The notes beneath the pieces are model-generated. The model did no database searches. It saw only the letters and a list, made by a program, of their open reading frames with translations, and was not told where the DNA came from. Below are positions 25,826-39,134 of a stretch of DNA of 64,000 bases, piece by piece; the stretch's first letter is position 1; each line of letters opens with the position of its first letter. Where the stretch lies: contig RQTK01000148.1 of NCBI GenBank assembly GCA_003991915.1, forward strand, positions 195,047 through 259,046. The letters run 5' to 3'. The DNA is from Elysia chlorotica (Eukaryota; Mollusca; Gastropoda; Plakobranchidae). The position numbers and the translations under genes were made by a program.

Positions 25826-26054
25826 CTGTCTCAATAAATCCAACGAGAAACAGGATAAATGATGCACATAAATAAAGTTCTATATAGCCCTAAATGAAAG
25901 GACATGGATCAAAATGATTCAAATCACTGTAAGTAACCAATTTCTCGCATTGTTAACCCATATCATCCTTTATGAAGCCATTACCACTAACTTAGACACC
26001 AGCCTCTTTGCTAAAAAACAAACTTTGAGTGAATCCAGTAACCTCAGACTTGAG

Positions 26055-26313
26055 TTCAGTTGAGTTGAGTTGGTTTTAACGTCCAGCATCAGCACTATAT
26101 AGGCTATATAGTGGATGGGCCCCAAGACGAACGTCTGACAATTGTATGTGCTGCCACATGCGAACATTGGCGGGGATACCATGACTCCTGTCTCAGCCGG
26201 TCACATTATCCTGACACCGACCCAACCAGTAGGGAACGCAACCGCCAGGATTCTAACTCGGGACCTTTTGCTTCGGAAGCCGATGTTCTACCCCTGGGCC
26301 ACCGCGCCCCCCA
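26055..26313 (-). mobile_element. tRNA-derived SINE, near full length
   Basis: On the minus strand it opens with a tRNA-like head, GGCGCGGTGGCCCAGGGGTA, carrying an A-box-like block. The B-box position is degenerate (GAGTTAGAATCC). The family body follows with GGTGTCAGGATAATGTGACC, GGAGTCATGGTATCCCCGCC, a GCAGCACATACAATTGTCAG block and a CCTATATAGTGCTGATG block. It ends with the TTAAAACCAACTCAACTC tail. It is the best head-to-tail reference for the family here. Confidence 0.8.
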
Positions 26314-26580
26314 ACCACAGACAATATACATTGAAAAAAAAATTTTTTAAGGGGAAAAAATGAACAGACCCCAGGTTACACAACACAGAGCCTGTCGTCA
26401 CGGATGAAGAGTACAATGCGTTGCTTTGAATTTTAAATCGTACTCATGAATTATAAAATCACAAATCAAGACAACAGTAAGGTAAAAAGAGAAATAACTT
26501 ATTGTGAAAGAGGGAGATAAAAATTATGAATAAAGATACGTGATACTGGCACGTAGTTAATGGTAAAAGACGCACTTGAA
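26314..26580. other. Gene-free sequence
   Basis: Short AT-rich spacer between a SINE and a GA tract. Nothing was recognised. Confidence 0.5.
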
Positions 26581-26583
26581 ATT

Positions 26584-26824
26584 GGGGAGAGAAATAAAGA
26601 GAGAAAGAGAGAGAGAGATAGAGAGAGAGAGATAGAGAGATAGAGAGAGAGATAGAGGGAGAGAGAAAGGGAGAGATAGAAAGCTAATTAGAGAAATAAC
26701 CAGAGAGAAATAGGGAGAGAAAAACAAGATAGAATGTGAGACCCCCAGCACGCCCCCCCCCCCCCCCCCCCCCACCCCACCAATCGACAAAAAGGGACGC
26801 CCCCCACCCCCCCCCCCCCCCCCC
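26584..26824. repeat. (GA)n followed by two poly-C runs
   Basis: GA/GATA repeats to about 26720 are followed by runs of C at about 26752-26773 and 26808-26824, separated by a short unique segment. On the minus strand the G runs could form quadruplexes. Run lengths in such tracts are often unreliable in assemblies. Confidence 0.85.
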
Positions 26825-26996
26825 AATACAATGTAACTAATGTAAGAAAGTACAAAAAACTAAATCTAGATTTAAAAAAATACTAAAAAATAAAAAAATG
26901 AAACTTGTTGGGATAAGGATGGACAAGATGCATTCATATGTGATATTTTAAATCCTAAAAGAAACGAGAATAATTAAATAAAACATTAGGAATAGG

Positions 26997-27112
26997 ATTC
27001 GTAAGTACAACGTCGCGGTAGGTTACAACTCGTCGTAAGAATATAATATATGCGAACAAGACAACCTACGACGAGTCGTAAGTTACCGCGACACTGTACT
27101 TACAGCCCTAGC
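26997..27112. mobile_element. Palindromic MITE-like element, copy 3 (best preserved)
   Basis: The left arm, GTAAGTACAACGTCGCGGTA, and right arm, TTACCGCGACACTGTACTTAC, are near-perfect complements. Inside them AACTCGTCGTAAG and the complementary CTACGACGAGTCG extend the stem. The hairpin would have arms of about 40 bp and an AT-rich loop. No open frame is present. Confidence 0.8.
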
Positions 27113-27800
27113 TTAGGTACTTACAGGCAGAGGCTGTGTTGAAGATGAGCAGACCGTAGGCCTTGTTATCGCGGTACATCCATGAGATATTTAGTCCACA
27201 GAGATTCGGGGATTCCCAAACATAATTGCAATGATAAGTTAAAAATTATTGTTTTAAAAAGCCAAAGAACGTTGTTCAATGGTGAATTCACACGTTAAGG
27301 ATGTTTTTTTTTCTCTCCTAAGTCACAAATAGGCAAATTATTATATATATAATATCATCATGTATAAGACGATAATTCTTAATTAGACAAGGTAGTAAAG
27401 TTTTGGAAACGATAACATTGTTTTATTATTCGCAATGAATTCAGACTCCCTGTACCTTGTCATGCGTGTTAAATGGTGTAGCTAAACTGCCTCTAAAAGC
27501 AACGCTAGCAATGCTTGTTGCCTGTAATTTTTAAAAAGCCAACGATACAATGTCCACATTGTCGATATATATGTCCACATGCCTGCTCGTTCAACACTAA
27601 TTGGCTGTGTTTAATTTTGTTTTATTTAAAAAACGATAAATCATAACAAGGAGACAAAATTGATGTGCTCTTTTCTCGAACCAAACCACTTTCCGATAAA
27701 AACGCAATTCTAGCAAAAGAAAATCGATAAAACAGTAAATTCCGATTATTGAAATAAAATTGCTGTGTTTTTGCATCGCTATTACTTCTCCTTTTCATAC
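27113..27800. other. Gene-free AT-rich sequence
   Basis: Nothing could be supported. Confidence 0.5.
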
Positions 27801-27802
27801 CG

Positions 27803-27893
27803 CCCTTCTTCTTCTTTTTCTTCTTCTTCTTCTTCTTCTTCTTCTTCTTCTTCTTCTTCTTCTTCTTCTTCTTCTTCTTCTTCTTCTTCTTTC
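27803..27893. repeat. (TTC)n microsatellite
   Basis: About 29 TTC units with one TTT interruption near the left end. Confidence 0.95.
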
Positions 27894-29480
27894 TCTTCAT
27901 GATTTTCATCAGCATCAGCTCAATGTAACTATATCGAAATAGTCTACCAAAATGTAGTGCGTGACACATTTTGTGTCTTGTATAATATTATCTCATTTAG
28001 CTCGACCGCATTGTAACGATATTGAATTACCTTAAAAGTGCTGCAAAATCATTTATAGATCCTCGTGTTCAAATGTGATGTCGCAACGCCTTATTTTGAG
28101 AGCATCGTATATCACTTTTCCAGTTGTGCAAAATCAACAACTGTGTACTGCTAACACTCAACCAATACTGCTGTAACGAATCCAATTGCTTGACTTTCAA
28201 TTAATCTCTATGATATTTTAACAGATTTCTGTTGTATACACATTTGTTTTAAGTATTTTGAGATAGGTTAGAATTAGAATAAGCTGATTTTATATCTTTT
28301 TTTTATTATTATTTTCGTTTGATTTTCAAGCCAAAATTACAACAACCTTAACACAGAGTGTTGCACTATACGACTTTATTGAGTATTTTTTATGTAGTTA
28401 AGAAACAGTTAATGCTATCTTTAATACATTTTGGAGACAAAACTTGTATTTTAAATCCTAAACCTACTACATGTATAGTCTAAACGCACTATTTACATAA
28501 ATTGTAATAAAAGCTGCCTGACTGACAAGAACATCGACAAGGCATTGCTGTCGCCCTACGCCAGGCCCAGGGAAATTCGATGCTCGTTACGTCTTCCGGA
28601 CTTTGTCGATAACGAGTCCATTGTTCGGCGTGAGCGGCCGTCTAAAGCGCGCATGCATCTGTCGCCCTGAGAGTGAGCGTAGGAACAAAGAGAGAGACCA
28701 GAGCTTGGCCGCGGAAGAGAATTACTGTGGGAAGCGGCGATAGGAACTGAACTGGAGGTTTTGCGGTTAGGGCGACCTTAGCAAAAACGGAAACCATTAT
28801 AGAAAGATAGATAGATAGACAGCCGTTACGGAAAATACAATCCTATTTAAAAAGAATGTACTCAACTAGATGCCATTTCTGAAATTGAAAAAAAAAATCT
28901 CATTTTTTTTTTCAAATTGACGGTACTGATTAATCTTTTTACTCAACGAGATTAGAATCTTCGAACTTATAAACAATATTTTTCAAGAATTATGAAAAAA
29001 AAACATTTTCACGTTACAAATAGTTAATGTTTCTCATTTGAAGTCTAGCTTTCTGCTATGGTTGAACCGCAGTGACAATTTATAATGAAACAATTAATAT
29101 ACTTCAGTAATTTTTTCTCCTTTTTCTTTCAAACTGATGGTAATCGATATTCTTTCAATTAATATCACACAAGATAGTCTTTGAATAATGATTTTAATTA
29201 ATTAAAAATCTAAAGAAAAAAACAACGACTAAAACCCCCAACTTTTAACCTAAAACTAACCAGTTATTACTGACTTTAGACCTAGTTTGCTACTACACTC
29301 AAACTGCAGGCAGTATTAACGTAACTAACTTATTATGCATCATATATGATTATGTAACGTATACTCCTGATTGATGATCCAGGCTCTTTGGACTAAGTCC
29401 TCGCATTACTATGTCAGTTATATAAAACCCTTCTAAACGAGTCTACGATTTGCGACTGCACGCATTCTTAACTGAAATTT
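27894..29480. other. Gene-free sequence with a GC- and CpG-richer island
   Basis: Most of it is AT-rich. About 28535-28790 is clearly richer in G+C and in CG dinucleotides (GAGCGGCCGTCTAAAGCGCG, GGCCGCGGAAG), and contains AGGGCGACC / GTCGCCCT words. It could be a CpG-retaining promoter or a decayed element. I found no protein-coding frame in it. Confidence 0.45.
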
Positions 29481-29487
29481 AATTAAA

Positions 29488-29536
29488 TCCTCTCTCTATC
29501 TCTCTGTATCTCTTGGTCTCTCTGTCTCTGTCTCTG

Positions 29537-29592
<56 letters not shown>

Positions 29593-29602
29593 TTTTAATG
29601 TC
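29488..29602. repeat. (CT)n / (CTGTCT)n microsatellite
   Basis: A CT array with regular TCTGTC interruptions on the plus strand. Confidence 0.9.
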
Positions 29603-29993
29603 TCTCTCACTAACTTTCTCACTCTAATGCTTTTACCTATCCCTACCTTTTCTCTTCCTTTTTTAATTGGTCTAAACTTCTCAACTTTGAATTCACTACT
29701 TATACGGTTTTCCCTCCCTGTCTTCCTTCTCCGACCCTATCTCCCTATTCACAAGCTCGTGTAGCCAAACCAAAACAAGCTTCCCTTAACTTTTCAGATA
29801 ATCCCTAATTAATTCTTGGGAAGTCAACACAAAAATAATTAGCCTATGCTGCACACTGAACCAAGATGATAAAAAAAGGTAGCACATAACACAACACTTG
29901 TGGTCTAGCAGTCAACATTATACTTAGATCGTTAAACTTAATACGGTGTAAGCATAGGAAGAAAAAGCAACAATAAATAATTAAAAGAAATAA
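29603..29993. other. Gene-free sequence
   Basis: No feature was recognised. Confidence 0.5.
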
Positions 29994-30940
<947 letters not shown>

Positions 30941-30962
30941 GCTCTCTGTCTCTCTTTCTCTC

Positions 30963-30993
<31 letters not shown>

Positions 30994-31136
30994 TTATCTC
31001 TGTATCTCTGTGACTGTCTTTCGGTGCCTGTCTTACTCTCCATTTCTCTCTCTCTGTCGCTTCCTCACTCTGACTCTGTCTCTCCCCTCCTCTATCTCTC
31101 TGTCTCATATTGTCTCTTTTTGTCTGTCTCTGTCTG

Positions 31137-31168
<32 letters not shown>

Positions 31169-31220
31169 TCTCTCTCCCTCTCTCTCTCTCTCTCACTTTC
31201 TCTCTCTCCCCCTCTCTGTC
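30941..31220. repeat. (CT)n microsatellite block
   Basis: Interrupted CT, CTGTCT and TCTC arrays. The overlapping serine/leucine-rich and arginine/glutamate-rich frames on the two strands are translations of the repeat. Confidence 0.9.
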
Positions 31221-31654
31221 TCGAGGTGAACTCCCTGACGTAAAAACACAATCATAAAGCGATAACAAACTGTTACTGTTTGCTATACGACGTAGCAAAA
31301 TATATCCGTGGTCAACTTATTTTAAACAACCGAAATGTATTTGAAAACGTAAACCTTATCACTGGATCTAGATATAACCACAGAAAAAAAGCAGGAGGAA
31401 ATTATGGACTACACTAATAACCAATAAACACTCTTTTTTGGCTCAATAACTTACTCAGTTCCATAAAAGACAGCACCTTAATTACTTCATCTAGAATCAT
31501 GAAAAAAAATCCACAAAAAACAACGAAATAATGAATAACACGTGTGCGAACAAACGGTCACAGCATTAGATAGTCCTTGGTCCTTACACTGCCTCTTCCT
31601 TCTTTCCGCTCTGTAGGATTAATGTACTGTGAAATTATTAGATCTATTCCTCCA

Positions 31655-31830
31655 TCCAGGCGAGCAGTCAGTCACTAGGTCTGGATGTCGGCCGTCAGGG
31701 CTTCAGGTGGAATGCCATCGGGACCTGCTGCTTTGCCTATTTTGGCGGACTTGATAGCCTTGGTGATCTAGGCCTTAGTTGGGGGGTTGGTACTGATGTC
31801 TAGTAGCTGGGCTGCTGGTGGTATGTCTGG
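31655..31830 (-). mobile_element. LINE reverse transcriptase fragment, decayed
   Basis: Translated on the minus strand, the segment reads PPDIPPAAQLLDIS, then TKA, a stop, and ITKAIKSAKIGKAAGPDG followed by IPPEALTADIQT, then two stops. The GKAAGPDGIPPEAL block is the conserved start of the reverse transcriptase domain in RTE/Jockey-like non-LTR retrotransposons. The preceding P-x-IPPA and AI-x-x-x-K residues also fit that family. The piece is truncated at both ends, and its 5' side abuts a poly-G run. It is a dead fossil, not a gene. Confidence 0.8.
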
Positions 31831-31877
31831 GGGGGGGGGTGGGGGGGGGGCGGGGTGGGGGGGGGGGGGGGGGGGGG
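31828..31877. repeat. Poly-G run
   Basis: Runs of G with a few T, C and A interruptions over about 50 bp, prone to assembly error and quadruplex formation. It borders the LINE fragment. Confidence 0.9.
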
Positions 31878-32465
31878 AAGGGAAGGAGACATTATCGACA
31901 GTTAGGAAGGGGGAAGGGCAGGGGAGTCAGAGTTTCTATCACATCACAGCATCATTTAGAAATGTGTGAGTTGTGTTTCAAGATGACTAGATTCTAGATT
32001 GAAATTCCCATTTTTCGTTCTTTTTAACATGCCCACGAAGTTTTGAGCATTATTTGCGAGGTGTTTTTTTTTTTAAAGAAATACCGCAACTGAAGTGCTG
32101 TCCCATAGAGGAATTAACTGACATGAATCTATGGAGAATTTTTTTTTATTATTTAGATATGCCTTTGCAAGCCATGTTGTTTAAATAGTTAGTATGAAAT
32201 GCGGTTAGAGACTAATAGCAATACTTTATACTTTTGAAAGAAAGCGTTAGCTTAGCATGCCTTTTCTTGTGGTCTCGGTCACGAGATCTGTAAGTCACTG
32301 GGGAAAAAAATCTAGCAATATTCCCCTTCTTAACTGCAATACAATCAGATCAAAACGTTACTATGCGTGGGTATCGATAATGGCACTATTAACAAAGCAA
32401 ACTACATTCTACTGTTTTATAAGTAAACGGAAAGGCGGACATTTTAAATAAGGATAATATTAGCC
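31878..32465. other. Gene-free AT-rich sequence
   Basis: No feature was recognised. Confidence 0.5.
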
Positions 32466-32469
32466 TATA

Positions 32470-33030
32470 TAAATGTTATGTGGCAACGGTTGGAATTTGC
32501 TCATTAATTATACCCATCACATTAAATAACTTTATAATAACTCAAATTTTCATGGTTTTTTTCTTCTTTCCTTTTTTAGTCTGGAGATAAAATGTGAACA
32601 GTTCTTTGGCAACGGTTGGATACAAATGTGTGTTCACTTACATTTTCAATGTGTTTTTTTTTATATAGCAGAGATGAAAACGACTGTGAGAAGTTGTGTC
32701 TTACGGCTGGAAAAAAATTATGGTCACTTAGATTTTCAGAGTAGTTTTGTCCTTTTCCTTTTTTTTCACAGATTAAAACTACTTTGAACAGTTGTGAGGC
32801 AATGGTTAAATTTTGCGCGTTAAAAGTAACTTTCGTTTAAAAAAAGGAACCATGTAGCTAAAATTGTCAGGTTTTTCTCTTAATCAAAAAAATTTTAATT
32901 GGATATACAAAAGGAATAGTACTGTGGAATCGTTCGGAAAAAAAATTATGTTCACTCCGTTTTTCATGTTCTTTTTTTTTAATGATGATGAAAACGAATG
33001 TGAGCAGTTGTGTGGCAACGGTTGAATGAC
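32470..33030. repeat. Degenerate tandem repeat, about six copies of about 100 bp
   Basis: The words GTGTGGCAACGGTTG or a close variant recur near 32474, 32608, 32690, 32795, 32923 and 33010. Most copies are followed by ATTATGTTCACT-like or TGTTCACTTACATTTTC-like words, a T-run, and then GATGAAAACGA...GTGA. The order is constant but the copies are strongly diverged. I recognised neither a protein frame nor a transposon. Confidence 0.65.
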
Positions 33031-33390
33031 GCAAGAAACACACGCAAACTCACACGCCATTATCAGGCAAAACCCACTATCCCACCACATGCGCCTGGCT
33101 TCTGTCGTTGATGATGATGAATCACGTAAAGAGATATGCCGTAAGAAGGGGATCGTGAACGCCTAGGCGAGGTAATTGAAAATAATAATAAAAAAAGACC
33201 CCCACCATAAAAAGACACACAAAAACAAAAAAGCAAAAAATAATAACAAAAACAAAACAATAAAAAAATAGCACCAGAGAAGAAGAAAAAAGAAAGACTT
33301 GCGTTTAAGTTTTTAGAGTATGGGATTTTCCTCTCTCCCCATAAGTTCATCTCTCTTTATGACACTCTGTCTGTCTGTCAAGATAGCCAC
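33031..33390. other. Gene-free A-rich sequence
   Basis: Low-complexity AAAACAAAA-type stretch. No gene was seen. Confidence 0.5.
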
Positions 33391-34090
33391 CCAATAATTA
33401 TCCCGTGTCTAGTTATGCCTTTTCATATTTTGAGTCCCTTTGAAATTATTCTGTTTTGTTTCACTTGATCCTTCTCGCTGTCGTTTCTTTGTCTTCCTGT
33501 ATTTCCGTCTTGTTCCCTAAAGCTAGGTGTTTTTTTTATGAATTATATCTCCAATGTGTGACTTCCCATTTGTCTATCTATCTTTCAACCACCTCTTTTT
33601 ACTTGTATATCACAGTTCATTTAAAACCATGATGGCATTATACTGAAATCTAAAGCTTAAACTTCTACCCTCGTGGAATCTCCTGATGAAGCCACCAGGT
33701 TACCTTTCCTTTAAACAAAAATCAAACAGCCCCGTGTGTCCTAAATAGTTTCCTCTTTCGGTAGACTTCTTTCCGGGCCCATGTTCATTGGCTCTCTTTG
33801 TGTTGATTGTTTCCTTAAGTCCAAACCTGTCTTTTGCTATCATAGTATTGGTGTCTTTGTCTCTCCGTCTATCTCTGTTTCTCTTTCTGTCTTCCCTTGT
33901 ATTACTCTGCTCCTCTCTATATTTCTGTGCTTTTGTTTCCCTGTCTCTGTCCCTCTTTCTCTCTGTCTGTCCCTCTGCCTCTCTGTCTGTCTCTGTCTTT
34001 GTCCCTTTTTCCCTCTGTCTGTCTTTGTCTCTGTCCCTGTCTCCGCCCTGGTCTATGTCTTTATGCACCTCTGTCTCTATTCTACCTCCA

Positions 34091-34130
<40 letters not shown>

Positions 34131-35007
34131 TATTTCTCTCTCTCACTCATTTTTGCTTCCAGATTTGGTTTTTGACACCATTCTTTACAGCTGTCGTCGA
34201 CCGGACCGGAGCCTATTATTGTATTTGCATGTTATCAGGCACAGGCAAGACTCCAACCTAGATTTATTATTCCCTCTCACTCCTCGCTACAACCCCGATC
34301 CATCCTGTCCCCCCTCTTCTACGATATCATCTCTTCTCTTCCTCCAAAAATGCATCCCCTCTTTGCCACCCCACCGCCCCTGTTTTTCTTCTTTTTTCTT
34401 CTTGATTGTCTATGAGGTTTAGCGCAATAATTATCACATGTCTGTTAATGGCTTTTTATATTTTGAGTCCCTTTTAAATTATTCTGTTTTGTTTCACTTG
34501 ATCTTTCTCGTTGTCGTTTCTTTGTCTTCCTGTATTTCCACCTTGTTCCCTAAAGCTAGGTGTTTTTTTTTAATGAATTATATCTCCAATGTGTGACTTC
34601 CCATTTGTCTATCTATCTTTCAACCACCTCCTTTTGCTGGTATCTCACAGTTCATTTAAAACCATGATGGCATTATACTGAAATCTAAGGCTTAAACTTC
34701 TACCCTCGAGGAATCTCCTGATAAAGCCACCAGGAGTTCTTTCCTTTAAACAAAAATCAAACAGTCCCGTGTGTCCTAAATAGTTTCCTCTTTCGGTAGA
34801 CTTCTTTCCGGGTCCATGTTCATTGGCTCTCTTTGTCTTGATTGTTTCCTTCAGTCCAAACCTGTCTTTTGCTATCAGAGTATTGGTGCATTTGTCTCTC
34901 CGTCTATCTCTTTCTCTCTTTCTGTCTTCCCTTGTATTACTCTGCTTCTTTCTGTGTTTCTGTCTCTTTTCTGTCTCACTGTCTCTGCTCCTTTTGCTCC
35001 CTCTCTA

Positions 35008-35064
<57 letters not shown>

Positions 35065-35580
35065 GTCGGCCCCTCTGTCTGTCTGTCTTTCTCTGTCTCT
35101 CTGTCTCTCTGTCTGTCTTATTCTGTCCCTCTGTCTCTCTGTCTGTCTGTCTCTGTCCCTCTGTCTCTCTGTCTGTCTCTGTCCCTCTGTCTCTCTGTCT
35201 GTCTGTATCCGTCTCTGTCTCCGCCCTGGTCTCTGTCTTTTCTTTGTGCCCCTCTGTTTCTATCCTACCTCTCGCTCTCTCTCTCTCTCTCTCTCTTTTC
35301 CTATTTCTCTCTCTCACTCATTTTTGCTTCCAGATTTGGTTTTTGACACCATTCTTTACAGCTGTCGTCAACCGGACCTTAGCCTATTATTGTATTTGCA
35401 TGTTATCAGGCACAGGCAAGACTCCAACCTAGATTTATTATTCCCTCTCATTCCTCGCTGCAACCCCGATCCATCTTGTCCCCCCTCTTCCACGATATCA
35501 TCTCTTCGCTTCCTCCAAAAATGCATCCCCTCTCTACCACCCCGCCGCCCCTGTTTTTCTTTTTTTTGTTCCTTATCGTC
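33391..35580. repeat. Tandem duplication, two copies of about 1.03-1.16 kb
   Basis: Unit 1 (about 33391-34405) and unit 2 (about 34425-35580) both start CAATAATTATC. They share TTTTGAGTCCCTTT, TTGTTCCCTAAAGCTAGGTG, AAACCATGATGGCATTATAC, GACTTCTTTCCGGG, TTTTTGACACCATTCTTTAC and ATGTTATCAGGCACAGGCAA in order. The central CT/CTGTCTGT microsatellite is longer in unit 2 and explains most of the length difference. The long serine/leucine-rich frames (up to 284 codons) run through this microsatellite and are not supported as genes. Confidence 0.9.
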
Positions 35581-36100
35581 TTTCACAGCCCAGCCTCTGC
35601 TCTTCTGGTGTCCATCCTTTTCCTTTTTTCCTTTTTATCGATTTGCGAGACCTTGTGTGACAAACACTCCCTGCTAGATGCGACGCCAGGATCTTCGAAA
35701 ATCAGGACTTGACAAGATGCCACCACCCCCTCCCCCTTCTTGGCCTCAAACCTCTAGCTTAGAATGTCTTTAATCTAAGATTTACACCCTTGGGTGCTAT
35801 TCATTTTGATTAAAAAATGTTACCAAGAGGAGAAAAAAACTCTAGATGAATTAATGCATAGATTGAATTTTTTCGCCACCGAAAATAGTTATTTTGACAT
35901 TTGGACTTACCATTAACACTGTGATTCTACTAATTTTACCAGGTGTCCTGTTTTATTTATAGAGTGCTGTCGATTGATTGCTGACGCACAACAGAAAATG
36001 TAAAAGAAGTAGTGTTAATTATGATAACACACAAAAACACACACAAAAAAACACACAAAAACAACAATAATAGTAACAATGATACTACTGTTACTGCTGC
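35581..36100. other. Gene-free sequence
   Basis: No feature apart from a short (ACACAAAA) patch near 36030-36065. Confidence 0.5.
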
Positions 36101-36108
36101 TGCTGCTG

Positions 36109-36184
<76 letters not shown>
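36101..36184. repeat. (TAC)n microsatellite ending at an assembly gap
   Basis: GCT units pass into about 25 TAC units that run directly into the N block, so the true array length is unknown. Confidence 0.95.
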
Positions 36185-36402
36185 NNNNNNNNNNNNNNNN
36201 NNNNNNNNNNNNNNNNNNNNNNNNNNNNNNNNNNNNNNNNNNNNNNNNNNNNNNNNNNNNNNNNNNNNNNNNNNNNNNNNNNNNNNNNNNNNNNNNNNNN
36301 NNNNNNNNNNNNNNNNNNNNNNNNNNNNNNNNNNNNNNNNNNNNNNNNNNNNNNNNNNNNNNNNNNNNNNNNNNNNNNNNNNNNNNNNNNNNNNNNNNNN
36401 NN
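36185..36402. other. Assembly gap (218 N)
   Basis: All bases are N. The left flank is a TAC microsatellite and the right flank resumes as TAATGATACTATTG. The gap probably hides more of the same repeat. Confidence 0.99.
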
Positions 36403-36559
36403 TAATGATACTATTGATAATTAACTTGAAGAAATAGTAAACACAATTGCTAGTGGGATGTCTGGATATATAGAAATGTATTATTATATGTACAAAAACA
36501 TATTTTCTCGTAGGAATAAGTTTTGGGAAACAAGGGTGTGGGGGGCGGGGGGTCTGAAT

Positions 36560-36670
36560 ATAGAGTCAGTTGAACTTCTAATTAAAGGATCGGGTTCAAA
36601 TTCTATCAGCCTCCTGGTTCCTTACTACTCGGTTTTTCTGTGTCTGTGTGAAAACATGTTGAGACGTTAG
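36560..36670 (+). mobile_element. Possible SINE head fragment
   Basis: ATCGGGTTCAAATTCTATC resembles a degenerate B box. It is followed by CTGGTTCCTTACTACTCGG, like the head-body junction of the other copies, and by GAGACGTTAGTCTTTTG. The middle is missing, so the assignment is weak. Confidence 0.35.
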
Positions 36671-36801
36671 TCTTTTGATCAGTTCATGAGTAAATTATGG
36701 GCACTGAACTATAAGAAACGCACAAACTGAATATTTTTTATTCCTTAAGGCAAAGACAGTAGACGTTAGCGGTCATGTGATCTCGAAGCGCGATAGGCAC
36801 A

Positions 36802-36926
36802 AGCTCGCTCTCTCTCTCTCTCTCTCCATCTTTCTCTCTCTCTCTATCTTTTCTCTCTCTCATTCTCTTTCTCTCCATCTCTTTCTGTCTCTCCCTCTCT
36901 CCCTCTCCATCTTTTTCTCTCTCTCT

Positions 36927-36964
<38 letters not shown>
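36802..36964. repeat. (CT)n microsatellite
   Basis: CT array with CCATCTTT interruptions, near-pure at 36936-36962. Confidence 0.9.
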
Positions 36965-36966
<2 letters not shown>

Positions 36967-37925
36967 CGTGTTATTAACACAACCACTGTTACTGTTGTTA
37001 TTAGAGCATTTTGTTTATATAAACAAAAAAGCAGCAAAACCAAGCGCGCACCCCTGGTTGGGCTCAATGTTTACCGCGCCATTTCTAAATATACGGGGTC
37101 GCGTCACAGTTTTCCTGCCTTGGTCTAGGTCCAGAATAGTTCTACTTGTTTAAAAAAAATACAAAAATAACAACAACAAAAAACAACAACAACTAAAAAA
37201 CGAGGCCACGAGATATAAAGGCCAAGTTACAGAACTGACAAAAGAGAACACATTACCGCTAGGTAAATGTAACAATGAAACCTTTATTAAAATATTACCA
37301 TAGTTAGAACAGAATGGTTCTAACAGAGTACTTTTGCTGGGCCTTCTCAGCTTACATGAAAATATCATAAACTAACCTAACTATACATACTGCTTTAATT
37401 CTATATAGGTCACTTTCATTTTAAGTTCAAATATCTATCTTCTACGGTGACTTTGTTAATTGAGAAACACACATAAAAAACGGTTGCTAAAAGGTCTCAC
37501 AGCCGTTAACAGTTTCATGTAGCCTTCGGCAGTTTTAACAGCTACAGAATGTAGAAACAGACTTTATTCTTTGTGTTTCTCGACGAGACACTGAATAGTA
37601 ATAAAAAAGACACTACGATATGAAATTGAAACGTTTAACTTAATTAAGTATAAATGTCTATGCCTTTAGGGCTAACACCATTATATCTAACATTCTCATA
37701 ACACAGGTTTCGCATAACGTTTATGCAAACATTTAAATCGCTGTCACTTGACGTGCCATTTGTAGTGGGGTTTTCTTCTAGGTACTGTTAGCCTTGGAAA
37801 CGTAAAATCTAGCACTTATCTTCATATCGTCTTTTTAATACGACAAAATTACTTGTTTATGCTCTTCAAACATAGCACAGTGACTGTACTTAATACGGTA
37901 AACTGACTTGAGAGACGGTGTTATT
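36965..37925. other. Gene-free sequence
   Basis: No gene or named repeat was recognised. An AACAACAAC-type patch lies near 37165-37195. Confidence 0.5.
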
Positions 37926-38100
<175 letters not shown>

Positions 38101-38407
38101 GGTGCTTTCCTGTCTCACATCAGAGTGGGGAATTAAAATTGTAATACTTCTAGAAGGGGCGTGTGTGTGTGAATGCAAAACTTCGCTGTATGTTTGACAG
38201 TCGCTGTTGGTGCCTTGCCGTTTTAATGTCTGAACCACGTCGATTTTTTTGATGATCCATGTATTCCAGTGCTAACTTGAAGAGTGGTATGGTATGCTGA
38301 CTACGCAACATTGCTTCTACAACAACAATACGAGAGCATGCTATGCTTGTCCAAAAACTCAAACAGCAACAAAACAATAGCGGAAAGAAAGGACCTTTAT
38401 CAAAAGA

Positions 38408-38725
<318 letters not shown>

Positions 38726-39134
38726 AATCTTCAAATCTATATAAAGGTTTACGTTCCTTTGATAGTCAAATGGAAATAACTCAATATGAAGGGAGATAAT
38801 CTAAAAAACCAAGCAGGGGGTATGGATTGCCGTCCTGACCTCCGCCATAATAGGCACTCTCAGGATAGCCGACCCACCACACCACATTGATGAGGTACCT
38901 AACGCCTGTACTGCAACTGTAATCTATTTATCTTAAATTAGTATCATAGTAATGTTAGGACATCATATCCAGTGAGTTTTTGTTTTGTTTTGTTTAGCCG
39001 TTTTGTACAAACATACTAACCTAAAAATGCTAAATGTCCAAATATTCTAATATTTCAATCAAACTCGTGCATTTACCCCCCCCCCCCCCCACACACACAC
39101 AGAACACACTCTTCCACCTGCTGTACATAACTGA
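38726..39134. other. Gene-free sequence with a poly-C run
   Basis: A run of about 16 C at 39077-39092 is followed by (CA)n. Nothing else was recognised. Confidence 0.5.

Noticed and set aside
34823-35677. Long serine/leucine-rich open frame (284 codons)
   Set aside because: It runs through a CT/CTGTCT microsatellite in a tandem duplication. The overlapping frames on both strands are equally open, which marks a repeat and not a gene.
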